Shown here: piece by piece, positions 37,002 through 46,546 of the stretch
Layout: the number at the start of each line of letters is the position of its first letter
Numbering within the stretch: the stretch's first letter is position 1
NCBI RefSeq assembly: GCF_022012295.1
Contig: NZ_JAKLTN010000002.1
Span: forward strand, 806,001-870,000
DNA: 64,000 bases
Source of the DNA: Dechloromonas hankyongensis
GTDB taxonomy: Bacteria > Pseudomonadota > Gammaproteobacteria > Burkholderiales > Rhodocyclaceae
Direction: 5' to 3'
The notes under the pieces: model-generated
What the model was told of the DNA's origin: nothing
The model's input: the letters and a program-made list of their open reading frames with translations, nothing else
Database searches by the model: none
Position numbers and translations under genes: made by a program

Positions 37002-37901
37002 TCAGTCCTCGTCGGCGACCACTGGCGCCGCCTTGGCCAAGGCCTCGGCACGCTGGGCGCGCAGGCTTGGGGTTTCCAGGCTGATTCGTCCCAGCGTGCC
37101 GCTGCGGTAGTCGGTGAGCAGGATGCCGGAGGCCTTTTCGAGGTCGAGTTCGCCGCCTCGCCCCTTGATGATGCAGCCGCGTTTCTTGGCCACGCCTTCG
37201 AGGACAGCAACGGCGTCCATGTCGTCCGTGGCGAATCCGTAGCGGGCCTTGAGCAGGGCCGGGTATTGGTCGAGCAGGAAGCCGGCGAGCCAGGTGGCGA
37301 CGTCTTCGCCGATGTAGGCATTGACGCCGACAGCGTGGCTGGCGGCGAGCATCAGGCCGTCGATGGGGTGGTCGATCTTCGGCCACAGCATGCCGGGGGT
37401 GTCGTACAGGGTCAGACGGTTGCTGATGTCGATGCGCTGCTGGCTCTTGGTCACCGCCGGCTGGTCGCCGACCGCCGCCACCTTCTTCTTGACCAGCGCG
37501 TTCATCAGAGTCGATTTGCCGACGTTGGGGATGCCCATGATCATCAGGCGCAGCGGCTTGACGGCGTCGTTGCGGTGCGGCGCCAGCTTCTGGGCCAAGG
37601 CGGGAATCCGCGCCACGTCGCCGGGTTTCTTGCAGGAGATGGCGACAGCCTTGACGTTGGGCTGGGCGTCGAAATAGGCCAGCCAGGCCTTGGTCGCTTC
37701 CGGATCGGCCAGGTCGGCCTTGTTGAGCAGCTTCAGACAGGGGCGCTGACGGAAGTTGCGCAGCTCGTGGATCATCGGGTTGCTGCTCGCCTGCGGCAGG
37801 CGGGCGTCGAGCACCTCGACCACGACATCGGCCACGGCCAGCGTTTCGCCGGCCTTTTTGCGGGCCGAGGTCATGTGCCCCGGATACCATTGGATGGACA
37901 T
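37002..37901 (-). CDS. ylqF: Ribosome biogenesis GTPase YlqF/RbgA family
   Basis: This 299-residue circularly permuted GTPase starts WYPGHMTSARK, the family signature. Motifs occur in the permuted order G4 (LLNKADLAD), G1 (GIPNVGKSTLMN), G3 (DTPGM). In Bacillus RbgA assembles the 50S subunit. Proteobacterial members are less studied, so 'ribosome assembly' is inferred. It is the last gene in a minus-strand run from dinG and starts 14 nt after moaD. Confidence 0.93.
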   Translation of the reverse strand: MSIQWYPGHMTSARKKAGETLAVADVVVEVLDARLPQASSNPMIHELRNFRQRPCLKLLNKADLADPEATKAWLAYFDAQPNVKAVAISCKKPGDVARIPALAQKLAPHRNDAVKPLRLMIMGIPNVGKSTLMNALVKKKVAAVGDQPAVTKSQQRIDISNRLTLYDTPGMLWPKIDHPIDGLMLAASHAVGVNAYIGEDVATWLAGFLLDQYPALLKARYGFATDDMDAVAVLEGVAKKRGCIIKGRGGELDLEKASGILLTDYRSGTLGRISLETPSLRAQRAEALAKAAPVVADED

Positions 37902-37915
37902 GCTTGTTCCTTGGT

Positions 37916-38164
37916 TTATCCGCCGGTCACCGGCGGGAAGAAGGCGATTTCGTCGCCATCCTTGATTGCAGCGTCAAGCTTCGCCATGTCCTGATTGACG
38001 GCGCAGCGCAGGTTCTTGGCGCTGCCCAGCGCATCGCGCCCATGGCCGACCAGCCAGTCGCGCAGGCTGCCGACGGTGGCGATATCGGCCGGCAGATCGA
38101 CGCTTTCGCCCGGCACGCCCAGTTTTTCCTTGAGGCCGGCGAAGTAGAGAATTTTCACGCTCAT
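37916..38164 (-). CDS. moaD: Molybdopterin synthase small subunit MoaD
   Basis: This 82-residue ubiquitin-fold protein ends in the obligatory diglycine (PPVTGG), which becomes a thiocarboxylate donating sulfur to precursor Z in molybdopterin synthesis. The N-terminus VKILYFAGLKEKLG is typical. The start overlaps the moeA stop by four bases. moaE, its usual neighbour and partner, is not in this stretch: the next gene is ylqF. Confidence 0.95.
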   Translation of the reverse strand: MSVKILYFAGLKEKLGVPGESVDLPADIATVGSLRDWLVGHGRDALGSAKNLRCAVNQDMAKLDAAIKDGDEIAFFPPVTGG

Positions 38165-39369
38165 GCCAGCAACTCCGCGAAGGAGGCGAAGCGCAGGGTG
38201 TCGCCGACGGCGATGGTCTGGCCCGGCGGATTGAAGACGACGCCGTCGCTCCAGCACAGCGAGGGCACGGCCGCCGCCCCCTGGTTGCGGAACAGCTCGA
38301 CGGCGCCCTGCTCGTCGATGCGGGCGCGCAGGAATTCGAGGCGGGCGGGGTCCGGCTTGCTCCATACCGACGCGGACGGCAGGTTCAGGACGCGCGGCAT
38401 CACGCTGGACAAGCCTTGCAGGCGCAGCAGGAAGGGCCGGACGACCATCAGGCAGGTGACGAAGGCCGACACCGGGTTGCCGGGCAGGCCGATGAACCAG
38501 GCGTGGCCGCCCTCCTTGCGGATTTCGCCGAAGGCGAGCGGCTTGCCCGGCTTGATGGCGATCTTCCACATATCGAGCTTGCCTTCGGCCTCGACCGCCG
38601 GCTTGACGTGATCTTCCTCGCCGACGGAAACACCGCCGCTGGTGATGACCAGATCGTTGTCGGCCGCGGCGCGGCGCATGGCGTCGCGGGTGGCTTCCAG
38701 GTTATCGGCGACGGCACCGAGATCGCGCACTTCGCAACCCAGCCCTTCGAGCAGGGTGCGCAGCGCGTAGCGGTTGGAGTTGTAGATGGCGCCCGGCGGC
38801 AGAGGCTCGCCGGGCTGCACCAGTTCGTCGCCGGTGAAGAAGACGCCGACGCGCACGCGGCGGTAGACGGGCAGTTCCGGCAGGCCGGCGGAAGCGGCCA
38901 GGGCGATTTCCTGCGGCCTCAGTTTGATGCCGGCGGGCAGTATTTCGCTGCCGATGGCGATGTCTTCGCCCGCCCGGCGGACGTTTTGGCCGACCTGCGG
39001 CACTTGATTGACGACCACCCCGCCCTCGCCTTGCTCGCAGTATTCCTGCATGATCACGGCGTCGGCGCCTTCCGGAATCGGCGCGCCAGTGAAGATGCGG
39101 GCTATGGTTCCCGGCTTAAGTTCTGCACCGACCGTGCCGGCCGGAATACGCTGGCTGACCGGCAGGCAAACACCGGCGGCGGTGATGTCAGCCGTGCGCA
39201 CGGCATAACCATCCATGGCAGAGTTGTCGAGCGGCGGCACGGCGACCGTCGAATGCTGGGCCACGGCCAGCACCCGGCCGGCAGCGGCCATCAGGGGCAC
39301 ACGGCGGATTTCCTCGACCGGCTGCGCGGCAGCCAGCAGTTTTTCCAGGGCTTGTTCGAAACTCAGCAT
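38161..39369 (-). CDS. moeA: Molybdopterin molybdenumtransferase MoeA
   Basis: This 402-residue protein inserts molybdate into adenylylated molybdopterin. N-terminal [10 protein letters not shown] and [14 protein letters not shown] are family signatures. The MoCF domain carries [13 protein letters not shown], and GKPLAFG with [12 protein letters not shown] follow. ATG 39369 is used because the frame continues upstream inside mobB. It overlaps mobB by 7 nt and moaD by 4. Confidence 0.96.
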   Translation of the reverse strand: MLSFEQALEKLLAAAQPVEEIRRVPLMAAAGRVLAVAQHSTVAVPPLDNSAMDGYAVRTADITAAGVCLPVSQRIPAGTVGAELKPGTIARIFTGAPIPEGADAVIMQEYCEQGEGGVVVNQVPQVGQNVRRAGEDIAIGSEILPAGIKLRPQEIALAASAGLPELPVYRRVRVGVFFTGDELVQPGEPLPPGAIYNSNRYALRTLLEGLGCEVRDLGAVADNLEATRDAMRRAAADNDLVITSGGVSVGEEDHVKPAVEAEGKLDMWKIAIKPGKPLAFGEIRKEGGHAWFIGLPGNPVSAFVTCLMVVRPFLLRLQGLSSVMPRVLNLPSASVWSKPDPARLEFLRARIDEQGAVELFRNQGAAAVPSLCWSDGVVFNPPGQTIAVGDTLRFASFAELLA

Positions 39370-39869
39370 GGGCGTTCCTGCAATTGCATGGTTTTGACGA
39401 CGAAATCGGCAATGGCGACGAAATCGTTGAGCGGCAGCTTGGGCAGATCGGTGGCGATGTCGGCATCGGTGGCAACGGCCACGATGTCGGTGCGCTCGGG
39501 GAACAGCGGCGGCTTGCCGTTTTCCGGCCGATAGACTTCCAGCTTGGGCACCGGTTCCTGTTTGAAGCCTTCGATCAGCACAAGATCGCATGGCGACAGG
39601 TGGCCGAGCAGTTCATCGAGGGTCGGCTCGGGTTCCTCGCGCCGCTCGTGCATCAGCGCCCAGCGGTCGCCACAGGACAGCAGCACTTCAGTCGCCCCCG
39701 CCTCGCGGTGGCGCCAGGAATCCTTGCCCGGACGGTCGATGTCGAAGCCGTGGTGGGCATGCTTGATCACCGAGACCTTGAGGCCGCGTGCGGTCAGCTG
39801 TGGGATCAGTTTTTCCAGCAGGGTCGTCTTGCCGGAACCGGAATAGCCGGCGATACCAAATACTTTCAT
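39363..39869 (-). CDS. mobB: Molybdopterin-guanine dinucleotide biosynthesis adapter MobB
   Basis: This 168-residue P-loop protein has Walker [15 protein letters not shown] at the N-terminus. [20 protein letters not shown] and [17 protein letters not shown] are standard MobB features. MobB binds GTP and assists MobA in forming the guanine dinucleotide cofactor. It lies 17 nt after the ATP-grasp-like gene. mobA is not in the window. Confidence 0.95.
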   Translation of the reverse strand: MKVFGIAGYSGSGKTTLLEKLIPQLTARGLKVSVIKHAHHGFDIDRPGKDSWRHREAGATEVLLSCGDRWALMHERREEPEPTLDELLGHLSPCDLVLIEGFKQEPVPKLEVYRPENGKPPLFPERTDIVAVATDADIATDLPKLPLNDFVAIADFVVKTMQLQERPC

Positions 39870-39886
39870 GGCGGAATTTTACTCGC

Positions 39887-41020
39887 TCAGGCAATGAACA
39901 CCGGGGCGAATCCGCCGCCCGGCGTCCGGAAATTGGTGGTTTGCCCTTGGTAGAGGCGCCCGGCCACCAGCTGGATATGGCCGTTGTACACGTAACAGCG
40001 GATGTCGGCCTTCATCGTCGTCTCGCCGTCGCCGAGCGGCACGGCGTGCTCGGACGGCAACGCGATTTCCTGGGCGATGTAGCCGCCGTGCAGGATTTCC
40101 TCGAAGACCCGCTTGGTCAGCTTGTCGCCGCGATAGGCGGCGCGGCTGCCGAAGCCGGCTGGCGGCTTGAAGAACCAGCGCTTGCGCTCGGCCCAGAAGG
40201 CCTCGCCCTGCTCGGGCGTTACAGCCACGGTTTGCGGAATGCCGGCGAGCAGGATGTTTCGCGTTGTTTCATCAACGCCCAGCGCTTGCAGCGCCGCATC
40301 GTCGGACAGCTGCATCAGATTACGCTTGTCGGCATACAGGGCGTGGGCACGCGGATGCGGCGTCAGCACGACGCCGCCCTGCTCGAACACGGTGCGAATG
40401 GCGGCGTTTTCCGTGGCATCGAGGGCGAAATCGGTCAGGCGGTTGTAGATCAGGTCGACGGGTTGGCCGGCGTGGCACAGGCCGTCGCCGTCACGCGCCA
40501 GTTCGGACGGATCGCACACCACGGCGGCGATGCCGTGCTGCTCGAACAGCTCTTTGAACAGGATGAATTCCGGCGCCAGGAACTGTTCGGCCGGCATGTC
40601 GTCGACGATGGCGATACGACGCAAAGGGGCGTCGCCGCGTGCCAGGCGCCATTCCTCGCGGAACATGGCGACGAACTCATCGCGGATGCGCGCCCCTTCG
40701 GCCGCCTTGCCGTGAGCCGCCAACAGGTAGGCGTTGAGCAGGCCGCCGCCGGCGTTGGTGTTGATTTCGATCAGCTTGGGGCCGCTGTCGGTCAGGTGGA
40801 AGTCATAGCCCATGAAGACGCTGCGCGCCGCGACCGGCAGGCGGGCGATTTCCGGCGCCTGGGCCAGCGCATGGGCCTGGAAGGCGGGCAGCGCGATGAC
40901 CGACTCGATGGCGGCGATGAGGTCGGCCATCGCCTGCATCGCAGCGGAGTCGATGGTGATGGCCGCCGCCGAGAACAGTTGCGGCTGGCGTTCGCGAAGT
41001 TGATCGAAAGTGGTTTTCAT
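39887..41020 (-). CDS. ATP-grasp-like conserved hypothetical protein
   Basis: This 377-residue protein shows no signal peptide. The N-terminal half carries GYDFHLTDSGPKLIEINTNAGGG. The C-terminal half has ADKRNLMQLSDD, RWFFKPPAGFGSRAAYRGDK and MKADIRCYVYNGHIQLVAGRLYQ, a pattern resembling glutathione-synthase-type ATP-grasp ligases. Substrates are unknown. ATG 41020 overlaps the helicase stop by four bases, and mobB follows 17 nt later, so it is locked in an operon with Moco genes. Confidence 0.75.
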   Translation of the reverse strand: MKTTFDQLRERQPQLFSAAAITIDSAAMQAMADLIAAIESVIALPAFQAHALAQAPEIARLPVAARSVFMGYDFHLTDSGPKLIEINTNAGGGLLNAYLLAAHGKAAEGARIRDEFVAMFREEWRLARGDAPLRRIAIVDDMPAEQFLAPEFILFKELFEQHGIAAVVCDPSELARDGDGLCHAGQPVDLIYNRLTDFALDATENAAIRTVFEQGGVVLTPHPRAHALYADKRNLMQLSDDAALQALGVDETTRNILLAGIPQTVAVTPEQGEAFWAERKRWFFKPPAGFGSRAAYRGDKLTKRVFEEILHGGYIAQEIALPSEHAVPLGDGETTMKADIRCYVYNGHIQLVAGRLYQGQTTNFRTPGGGFAPVFIA

Positions 41021-42942
41021 CGATTGGCGAAAAAGTCGAGGACGACCTGCAGTTCGCGGGTCCGCTTCATTGGGGGCAGACTTTGCCAGACCTTGCGGCC
41101 ATACGGCTTTGATATGAGTCGGGGGTCGCAGATCATCAGCACGCCCTTGTCGTTCTCGTCGCGGATCAGGCGGCCGGCCCCCTGCTTGACGTTGATCACG
41201 GCGCGCGGCAACTGGTATTCGATGAAGGCATTGCGGCCTTCGCGCTTCATCTGTTCGATACGCGCCGAGAGGACCGGATCGTCGGGCGGGGCGAAGGGAA
41301 TCTTGTCGATGACGACCAGCGACAAGGCTTCGCCGCGCACATCGACGCCTTCCCAGAAGCTCTGGCTACCGACCAGGATGGCATTGCCGTGACTGCGGAA
41401 GCGCTGCAGCAGGTCATTTTTGCTGCCCTCGCCCTGGACCAGCAGCGGGATGTCGAGGCCCTCGTCCTCGATCTTGGCCTTGAGCAGTTCGTGGGTACGG
41501 CGCATGGCGCGCAGGCTGGTGCACAGGAAGAAGGCGCCGCCGTTGGCCGCCTTGACCGCCGGCCAGGCGGCGTCGACCACGGCCTCGGTGTAGTTCCAGG
41601 CGTTCGGGTCGGGCATGCCGAGCGGCACGTAGAGCACGGCCTGCTCGCCGTAGTCGAAGGGGCTGTGCCAGCAGGCGGAATCCGGGTCGCCGAGGCCGAG
41701 TTCGGCGCAGTAGTGGTGGAACTTGCCCTGCACGGCCAAAGTGGCGGAGGTGAAGATCCAGGCGCGCGGATGGCCGCCCATCTGCTTGCGGAAGATGTCG
41801 GCGACCTTGAGCGGCGTCGAGTTCAGTTGCAGCGACTGGGTGAAGGCCTCGCCCCAGCGCACATAGCCTAGATCGGCCAGGTTCTGCCACTGGGCGAGGC
41901 GTTGTTGCAGTTCCAGCGCGCGTTGCCAGCACTTTTCGATGCCTTCGGCCCGTTGGGCCTGGGTTTCGAGGATGGCGGCGTACTTGGCCACCTCTTCGTC
42001 GAGCAGTTTCAACGCCGGGGCGAATTCCGGTCGCTCCTGCAACTGGTCGTAGGAGAAGCGCCCGGCATCGACACCGACCGACAGGCGCAGGTCGCGCGCC
42101 GCTTTTTCCATGGCCTTGGCGCCGCTCTGGATATCGAGGCAATCGCGGGCGCTGGTCAGCCCCTCGGCCTTGGCGTCGCGCGCCAGATCGACGACCTGGG
42201 CGGTCGATACGCTGTCGCCGAAGAACAGGGTCGCCACTTCCGGCAACTGGTGCGCTTCGTCGAAGATGACCGTGTTGCAGGCCGGGAGCAGTTCGGCCAT
42301 GCCTTCGTCGCGCAGCATCACGTCGGCGAAGAACAGGTGGTGATTGACCACCACCAGGTCGGCCGCCATCGCCTCCTTGCGCGCCTGCATGACGAAGCAT
42401 TCCTTGTAGTCCGGGCAATCCTGGCCCAGGCAGTTGTCGCGCGTCGAGGTGGCGTGGTTCCACACCGGCGAGTTTTCGTTGACCTCGATGCACTCGGCCT
42501 TGTCGCCGGTCTGCGTGGTCTTGGCGAAGACCGAGATGCGGCGGGCATCCGCGGCATCCTCGCGGGTCAGGAAACGGCCGTCGGCCAGCGCCCGGTTCAG
42601 GTGATACGGACAGACGTAATTGGCGCGCCCCTTGAGCAAGGCGATCTTGACCGGCGCCTTCAGCACGTCGCGAACCATCGGCAGGTCCTTGTTGAACAAC
42701 TGATCCTGCAGGGTCTTGGTGCCGGTGGACACGATCACCTTGCCGTTCGACTGCAGCGCCGGCATCAGGTAGGCGAAGGTCTTGCCCGTGCCGGTGCCCG
42801 CCTCGGCGATGAAGACCGAGTTGCCATGAATGGCGGCGGCGATGCGCTCGGCCATGTCGACCTGCTGCTGGCGGATGCGGTAGCCGCCAATGGCGCGGGC
42901 GAGCGGCCCGTCGGGCGAGAATATTTCGGGGAGGGAGGACAA
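41017..42942 (-). CDS. DinG/YoaA-family ATP-dependent DNA helicase
   Basis: This 641-residue superfamily 2 (XPD-like) helicase has Walker A EAGTGTGKTFAYL and the DEAH box VIFDEAHQLPE. Four cysteines (NYVCPYH and NCLGQDCPDYKECF) fit the Fe-S cluster region. Late motifs are VGSQSFWEGVDVRGE and QGAGRLIRDENDKG. It unwinds damaged or R-loop DNA. Length and lack of a nuclease domain fit YoaA/DinG of proteobacteria. It is the first gene of the run ending in ylqF. Confidence 0.93.
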   Translation of the reverse strand: MSSLPEIFSPDGPLARAIGGYRIRQQQVDMAERIAAAIHGNSVFIAEAGTGTGKTFAYLMPALQSNGKVIVSTGTKTLQDQLFNKDLPMVRDVLKAPVKIALLKGRANYVCPYHLNRALADGRFLTREDAADARRISVFAKTTQTGDKAECIEVNENSPVWNHATSTRDNCLGQDCPDYKECFVMQARKEAMAADLVVVNHHLFFADVMLRDEGMAELLPACNTVIFDEAHQLPEVATLFFGDSVSTAQVVDLARDAKAEGLTSARDCLDIQSGAKAMEKAARDLRLSVGVDAGRFSYDQLQERPEFAPALKLLDEEVAKYAAILETQAQRAEGIEKCWQRALELQQRLAQWQNLADLGYVRWGEAFTQSLQLNSTPLKVADIFRKQMGGHPRAWIFTSATLAVQGKFHHYCAELGLGDPDSACWHSPFDYGEQAVLYVPLGMPDPNAWNYTEAVVDAAWPAVKAANGGAFFLCTSLRAMRRTHELLKAKIEDEGLDIPLLVQGEGSKNDLLQRFRSHGNAILVGSQSFWEGVDVRGEALSLVVIDKIPFAPPDDPVLSARIEQMKREGRNAFIEYQLPRAVINVKQGAGRLIRDENDKGVLMICDPRLISKPYGRKVWQSLPPMKRTRELQVVLDFFANR

Positions 42943-43089
42943 GGAAAAAGACCGGAAAAAACAGGCGCAATTCTACCAGATGGCCCTCCCTCGAATGTTC
43001 CGCCCGTGTTGCCTGTGGGACTGTGAAGCGACGCCCCATTCCGGATTTCCGAAATGGTTGTGCGACACTGGCTATCTCATCGTCCCGCC

Positions 43090-43980
43090 ATGACCGCCAC
43101 AGCTTTGGATCAAACCGCTCTCCTCCTTGTCGTAACCGGCGCCCTGTGCCATGCGAGCTGGAACCTGTTGGCAAAAAAGGCAGCTGGCGGCTTGCCATTC
43201 GTCTGGCTATTCGGCCTGGTCAGCACCGTCCTGGCCGTGCCGTTCGGCATCTACGCGTGGATTGAAAATGCAGTGCCGCTTACGGCAGTTGCCTGGCTGG
43301 CGATTGCGGGAAGTGCGCTGATGCACCTGGTGTACTCGCTGGTCCTGCAACAAGGCTACCGGAAGAGCGACTTTTCGGTGGTCTATCCGTTGGCCAGGGG
43401 AACCGGACCGCTCTTTTCGGTATCGGGCGCAATTCTCGTCTTGGGCGAAATGCCGAACGTGGCTGGCTGGATCGGCATTCTGGCTCTTTTGGCAGGCATC
43501 TTCCTGATTTCCGGCATCCATCGTGTGCACAAAGCCACGACGCCACACGCCAAGGCAGGACTGCTGTGGGGGTCGCTGACCGGACTGTGCATTGCCGCTT
43601 ATACCCTGCTCGATGGATGGGCCATCAAGGCCCTTGGCTTGTCGCCGCTGCTTTTCTACGTGCTGTGCCTCTGGCTGCGGACCTTGATGCTGACGCCACA
43701 GGCCCTGCGCGACGTCTCTGCGCTGCGTGCCGAATGGGGGCGTAACCGCAAAGCCATCGTGGCAGTGGGCATCCTCTCCCCAATGGCTTATCTGCTAGTG
43801 CTCTTCGCCATCAAGGCGGCCCCTCTCAGCTATATCGCTCCGCTGCGCGAGCTGTCAATGCTGATCGGGGTATACCTCGGCACCCGGGTGCTCCGCGAGG
43901 CGCTCCTTCCTTCGCGCCTGATCGGCACGCTCAGCATGATCATCGGCGTCGTTCTGCTCGCGCTGTTCAGCACCTCGTGA
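43090..43980 (+). CDS. DMT-superfamily (EamA) transporter
   Basis: This 296-residue inner-membrane protein has about ten predicted transmembrane helices in two EamA repeats, for example LLLVVTGALCHASWNLLAKK and FVWLFGLVSTVLAVPFGIY. VVYPLARGTGPLFS and IAPLRELSMLIGVYLGTRVL are family-type loops. Substrate unknown; family members export amino acids or metabolites. ATG 43090 is chosen over a longer frame starting at 43054. It is divergent from the helicase gene and convergent with the mcd gene. Confidence 0.9.
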   Translation: MTATALDQTALLLVVTGALCHASWNLLAKKAAGGLPFVWLFGLVSTVLAVPFGIYAWIENAVPLTAVAWLAIAGSALMHLVYSLVLQQGYRKSDFSVVYPLARGTGPLFSVSGAILVLGEMPNVAGWIGILALLAGIFLISGIHRVHKATTPHAKAGLLWGSLTGLCIAAYTLLDGWAIKALGLSPLLFYVLCLWLRTLMLTPQALRDVSALRAEWGRNRKAIVAVGILSPMAYLLVLFAIKAAPLSYIAPLRELSMLIGVYLGTRVLREALLPSRLIGTLSMIIGVVLLALFSTS

Positions 43981-44126
43981 TCCTGGATCGACCTGCCATG
44001 CGGATTACCTGGTCGCAAACGCGATCTAGTGTTTGTCATCAACTCTATTCGGGAAACAGCCGCCTCCCTGACTTTTGACGATATAGGCGCACCACTTCTC
44101 GTGAATGCGTTTCCAGTCGACGACCT

Positions 44127-45455
44127 CTAAACGCTCTTCGCCAGGCGACGCACCGTTGCCGACATGGCGATCGTCCCCTGGCCGGCAAAGGCTTCGAGGT
44201 TGGCCTCGATATCCTCGGGGCTGTACAGGTAATTGACCATCAGGCCGAAAGACTGCCGGAAGCCCTTGGCCGAACTGTCGCCGAGGTAGTTCAGGCGCTC
44301 CACCCGGGCACCGTTGCCGAGATGGAAGCGCGATACCGGATCGGAGGGCGGACCGTTTTCGCCGCCGCCCTGTTTGGCGCTGGCCAGGTAGCGGGCGGCC
44401 AGGCGGTTGAGCGGATCGCGCAGGGCACGGACCAGTTTCTTGTTGGTCGCCCAGGCGCCGGTGGACAATTCGTCGAGCGGTAATTCGACGCCGGCCCCGG
44501 CCAGCACGTCCGGATTCTTGCGCACCCACGTCGCCAGGCCGGGCATGGGTGACAGCGTGGCGAAATGGGCCAGTTTGGAGAAATCCCGCTTCAGGTCGTC
44601 GATGACGCGCTTGAGCAGGAAATTGCCGAAGGACACGCCACGCAGCCCGACCTGGGTATTGGAGATGGAATAGAAGATCGCCGTATCGGCCTTGCGGTTG
44701 TCGAACACCGGCGCGCTCTCGTCAAGCAGTGCTTGCACGTTGTCGGCGAGATGATCGGTCAGCGCCACCTCGACGAAGATCAGTGGCTCGGCCGGCATGC
44801 GCGGGTGGAAGAAGGCGTACAGTCGGCGGTCGGAATCGAGGCGATTCTTCAGGTCGGTCCATGAGCGGATTTCGTGCACCGCCTCGTATTCGATCAGCTT
44901 TTCGAGCAAGGCGGCCGGCGAATTCCAGGTGATGCGCTGCAATTCGAGAAAGCCGACATCGAACCATGCCGATAGGCGCGACTCCAGTTCACGATCGAGC
45001 ACCGCCAGTTCCTTGTCGTTTTCCAGGTAGCGCAGCAGATCGGCGCGCAGATCGACGAGAAATTTGACACCCTGCGGCATGGCATTGAACTGGGTCAGGA
45101 TGCGGATGCGCGACGAACGCATGGCACCGCGCAAGGCGGCTTCCGCCTTCCACTGATCAGGCGTGCCGACCGCCTTCTGGTACTCCTTGTGCGCGGTCGC
45201 CACTTTCGCCGGATCGGGGCCGAACTCGAGGGCGATCAGTTTCAGGAAGCGTTGCCGTCCCTCGTCATTGAGGTGCAAGTAGGTTTCCGCCAGGCGGGCC
45301 GCCCGGCTGCGCGCCGACACCTCGCCGCCCTGCCCTTCGGCACAGTCACGCAACTGCGAGCGCAATTGCTCGACACCCCGCGCGGTCAGCGCAATACGTT
45401 CGCCGCTGCCGCCCATCAAGGAACGTAGTTTATCGACCAGGTTTCCGGCAACCAT
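44127..45455 (-). CDS. Malonyl-CoA decarboxylase
   Basis: This 442-residue protein matches the single-chain malonyl-CoA decarboxylase family. An N-terminal helical domain (LVDKLRSLMGG onward) is followed by a catalytic domain with FHPRMPAEPLIFVEVALT, FYSISNTQVGLRGVSFGN, FATLSPMPGL and HLGNGARVERLN (catalytic Ser/His region). It releases acetyl-CoA and CO2 from malonyl-CoA. No matA/matB/matC malonate genes are adjacent, so it may act on malonyl-CoA formed internally. Single gene, convergent with the DMT transporter. Confidence 0.92.
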   Translation of the reverse strand: MVAGNLVDKLRSLMGGSGERIALTARGVEQLRSQLRDCAEGQGGEVSARSRAARLAETYLHLNDEGRQRFLKLIALEFGPDPAKVATAHKEYQKAVGTPDQWKAEAALRGAMRSSRIRILTQFNAMPQGVKFLVDLRADLLRYLENDKELAVLDRELESRLSAWFDVGFLELQRITWNSPAALLEKLIEYEAVHEIRSWTDLKNRLDSDRRLYAFFHPRMPAEPLIFVEVALTDHLADNVQALLDESAPVFDNRKADTAIFYSISNTQVGLRGVSFGNFLLKRVIDDLKRDFSKLAHFATLSPMPGLATWVRKNPDVLAGAGVELPLDELSTGAWATNKKLVRALRDPLNRLAARYLASAKQGGGENGPPSDPVSRFHLGNGARVERLNYLGDSSAKGFRQSFGLMVNYLYSPEDIEANLEAFAGQGTIAMSATVRRLAKSV

Positions 45456-45612
45456 GATTCACCTCCATGGCCACATTCTGCCCGAAGGCGGCCGCAAATG
45501 CTGCGTCCGGCAGGCGATGGGCCTCGTCTGGATGGCTCAGCCGTGAAGAGGGATATCCAACCGACCATCGGGCATGATAAAACGTGCGTCTGCCTCATTT
45601 TCGGAGTGTTCC

Positions 45613-46008
45613 ATGTCCCACCGACCTCACAATCTTTATCGGTATGGGTGGTTGCTCGTGGCTGCCGTCGCCCTGCCTTTGCAGGCGGCGCCGCCAGCCG
45701 GCCATCCGACGCCGGCCCAGGCCCGCGACATGCTCATGCCCGACAAGCCGCCCAGCGCCGCCGAGATGCCGAATGAAGGCAAGGTCCTCGACGTCATCCA
45801 CGCCAACGAATTCACCTATGTCCAAGTCGCAAAAACTGGCAGCAAGGAAAAGGTCTGGATCGCCATCCAGAAGACCGAACTCAAGGTCGGCAGCCGGGTA
45901 CGTTACGAAGATGGCGCGACCATGACTAATTTCTACAGCAAGTTGCTGAAACGCACCTTTCCCAGCGTGATGTTCGTCGACAACCTCGCCGTTACCACTC
46001 AACCCTGA
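45613..46008 (+). CDS. Periplasmic NrfJ-like small protein
   Basis: This 131-residue protein has a signal peptide (about 1-25, ending LPLQAA). A compact C-terminal beta domain follows: GKVLDVIHANEFTYVQV, KVWIAIQKTELKVGSRV and FPSVMFVDNLAV. It resembles periplasmic OB-fold NrfJ-like proteins found near cytochrome genes; function not established. The longer frame upstream lacks a ribosome site. Twenty nt downstream is the FKBP gene, so the two secreted proteins may be coexpressed. Confidence 0.8.
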   Translation: MSHRPHNLYRYGWLLVAAVALPLQAAPPAGHPTPAQARDMLMPDKPPSAAEMPNEGKVLDVIHANEFTYVQVAKTGSKEKVWIAIQKTELKVGSRVRYEDGATMTNFYSKLLKRTFPSVMFVDNLAVTTQP

Positions 46009-46028
46009 CCACTACTCACTTCCGACCC

Positions 46029-46439
46029 ATGATCAAACTCCAGCACACCATCGCCATCGGCTCCCTCGTCGCCCTCACCGCCTGCTCAGCACTGGCCGGC
46101 CAGACCGAACACAGCCCGAGCGGCCTGATCTACGAATCGCTGAAGGACGGCAGCGGCGAACAGCCGACCGCCCAGTCCACCGTCCAGGTCCATTACCGGG
46201 GTACGCTGGCCAATGGCAGCGAATTCGACAGTTCCTACAAACGCGGCCAGCCGGCCACTTTCCCGCTCAACCGCGTCATTCCCTGCTGGACCGAAGGCGT
46301 CGCCAAAATGCGCGAAGGCGGCAAGGCCAAGCTGACCTGCCCGCCGGAAATCGCCTACGGCAGCCGTGGGGCCGGCGGAGCCGTGCCGCCCAATGCAACG
46401 CTGACTTTTGAAGTCGAACTGCTCAGGGTGATGCGCTAA
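46029..46439 (+). CDS. FKBP-type peptidyl-prolyl isomerase, exported
   Basis: This 136-residue protein has an N-terminal export signal (about 1-23, with a lipobox-like LTAC), so it is periplasmic or lipid-anchored. The FKBP domain (about 45-135) includes VQVHYRGTLANGSEFDSSY, VIPCWTEGVAKMREGGKAKL and IAYGSRGAGGAVPPNATLTFEVELL. Active-site aromatic residues are present. It catalyses cis-trans proline isomerisation in exported proteins. A terminator follows at 46523. Confidence 0.93.
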   Translation: MIKLQHTIAIGSLVALTACSALAGQTEHSPSGLIYESLKDGSGEQPTAQSTVQVHYRGTLANGSEFDSSYKRGQPATFPLNRVIPCWTEGVAKMREGGKAKLTCPPEIAYGSRGAGGAVPPNATLTFEVELLRVMR

Positions 46440-46522
46440 GCAAGACACCGCCCTCATGAAAATGCCCAGTGCGGGCCATCTAACTGCTAAAACACCCAAG
46501 CAAAGAGATGAGTTCAACAATA

Positions 46523-46546
46523 AAAGGCCGAGAAACTCCGGCCTTT
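46523..46546 (+). terminator. Terminator after the FKBP gene
   Basis: AAAGGCCG (46523-46530) pairs with CGGCCTTT (46539-46546) around AGAAACTC. A short T-run is contained in the stem end, followed by ACACTT. Confidence 0.65.

Noticed and set aside
43981..44126. Small minus-strand frame after the malonyl-CoA decarboxylase gene
   Set aside because: The tail reads plausibly (WKRIHEKWCAYIVKSQ) but has no start codon or ribosome site before it.
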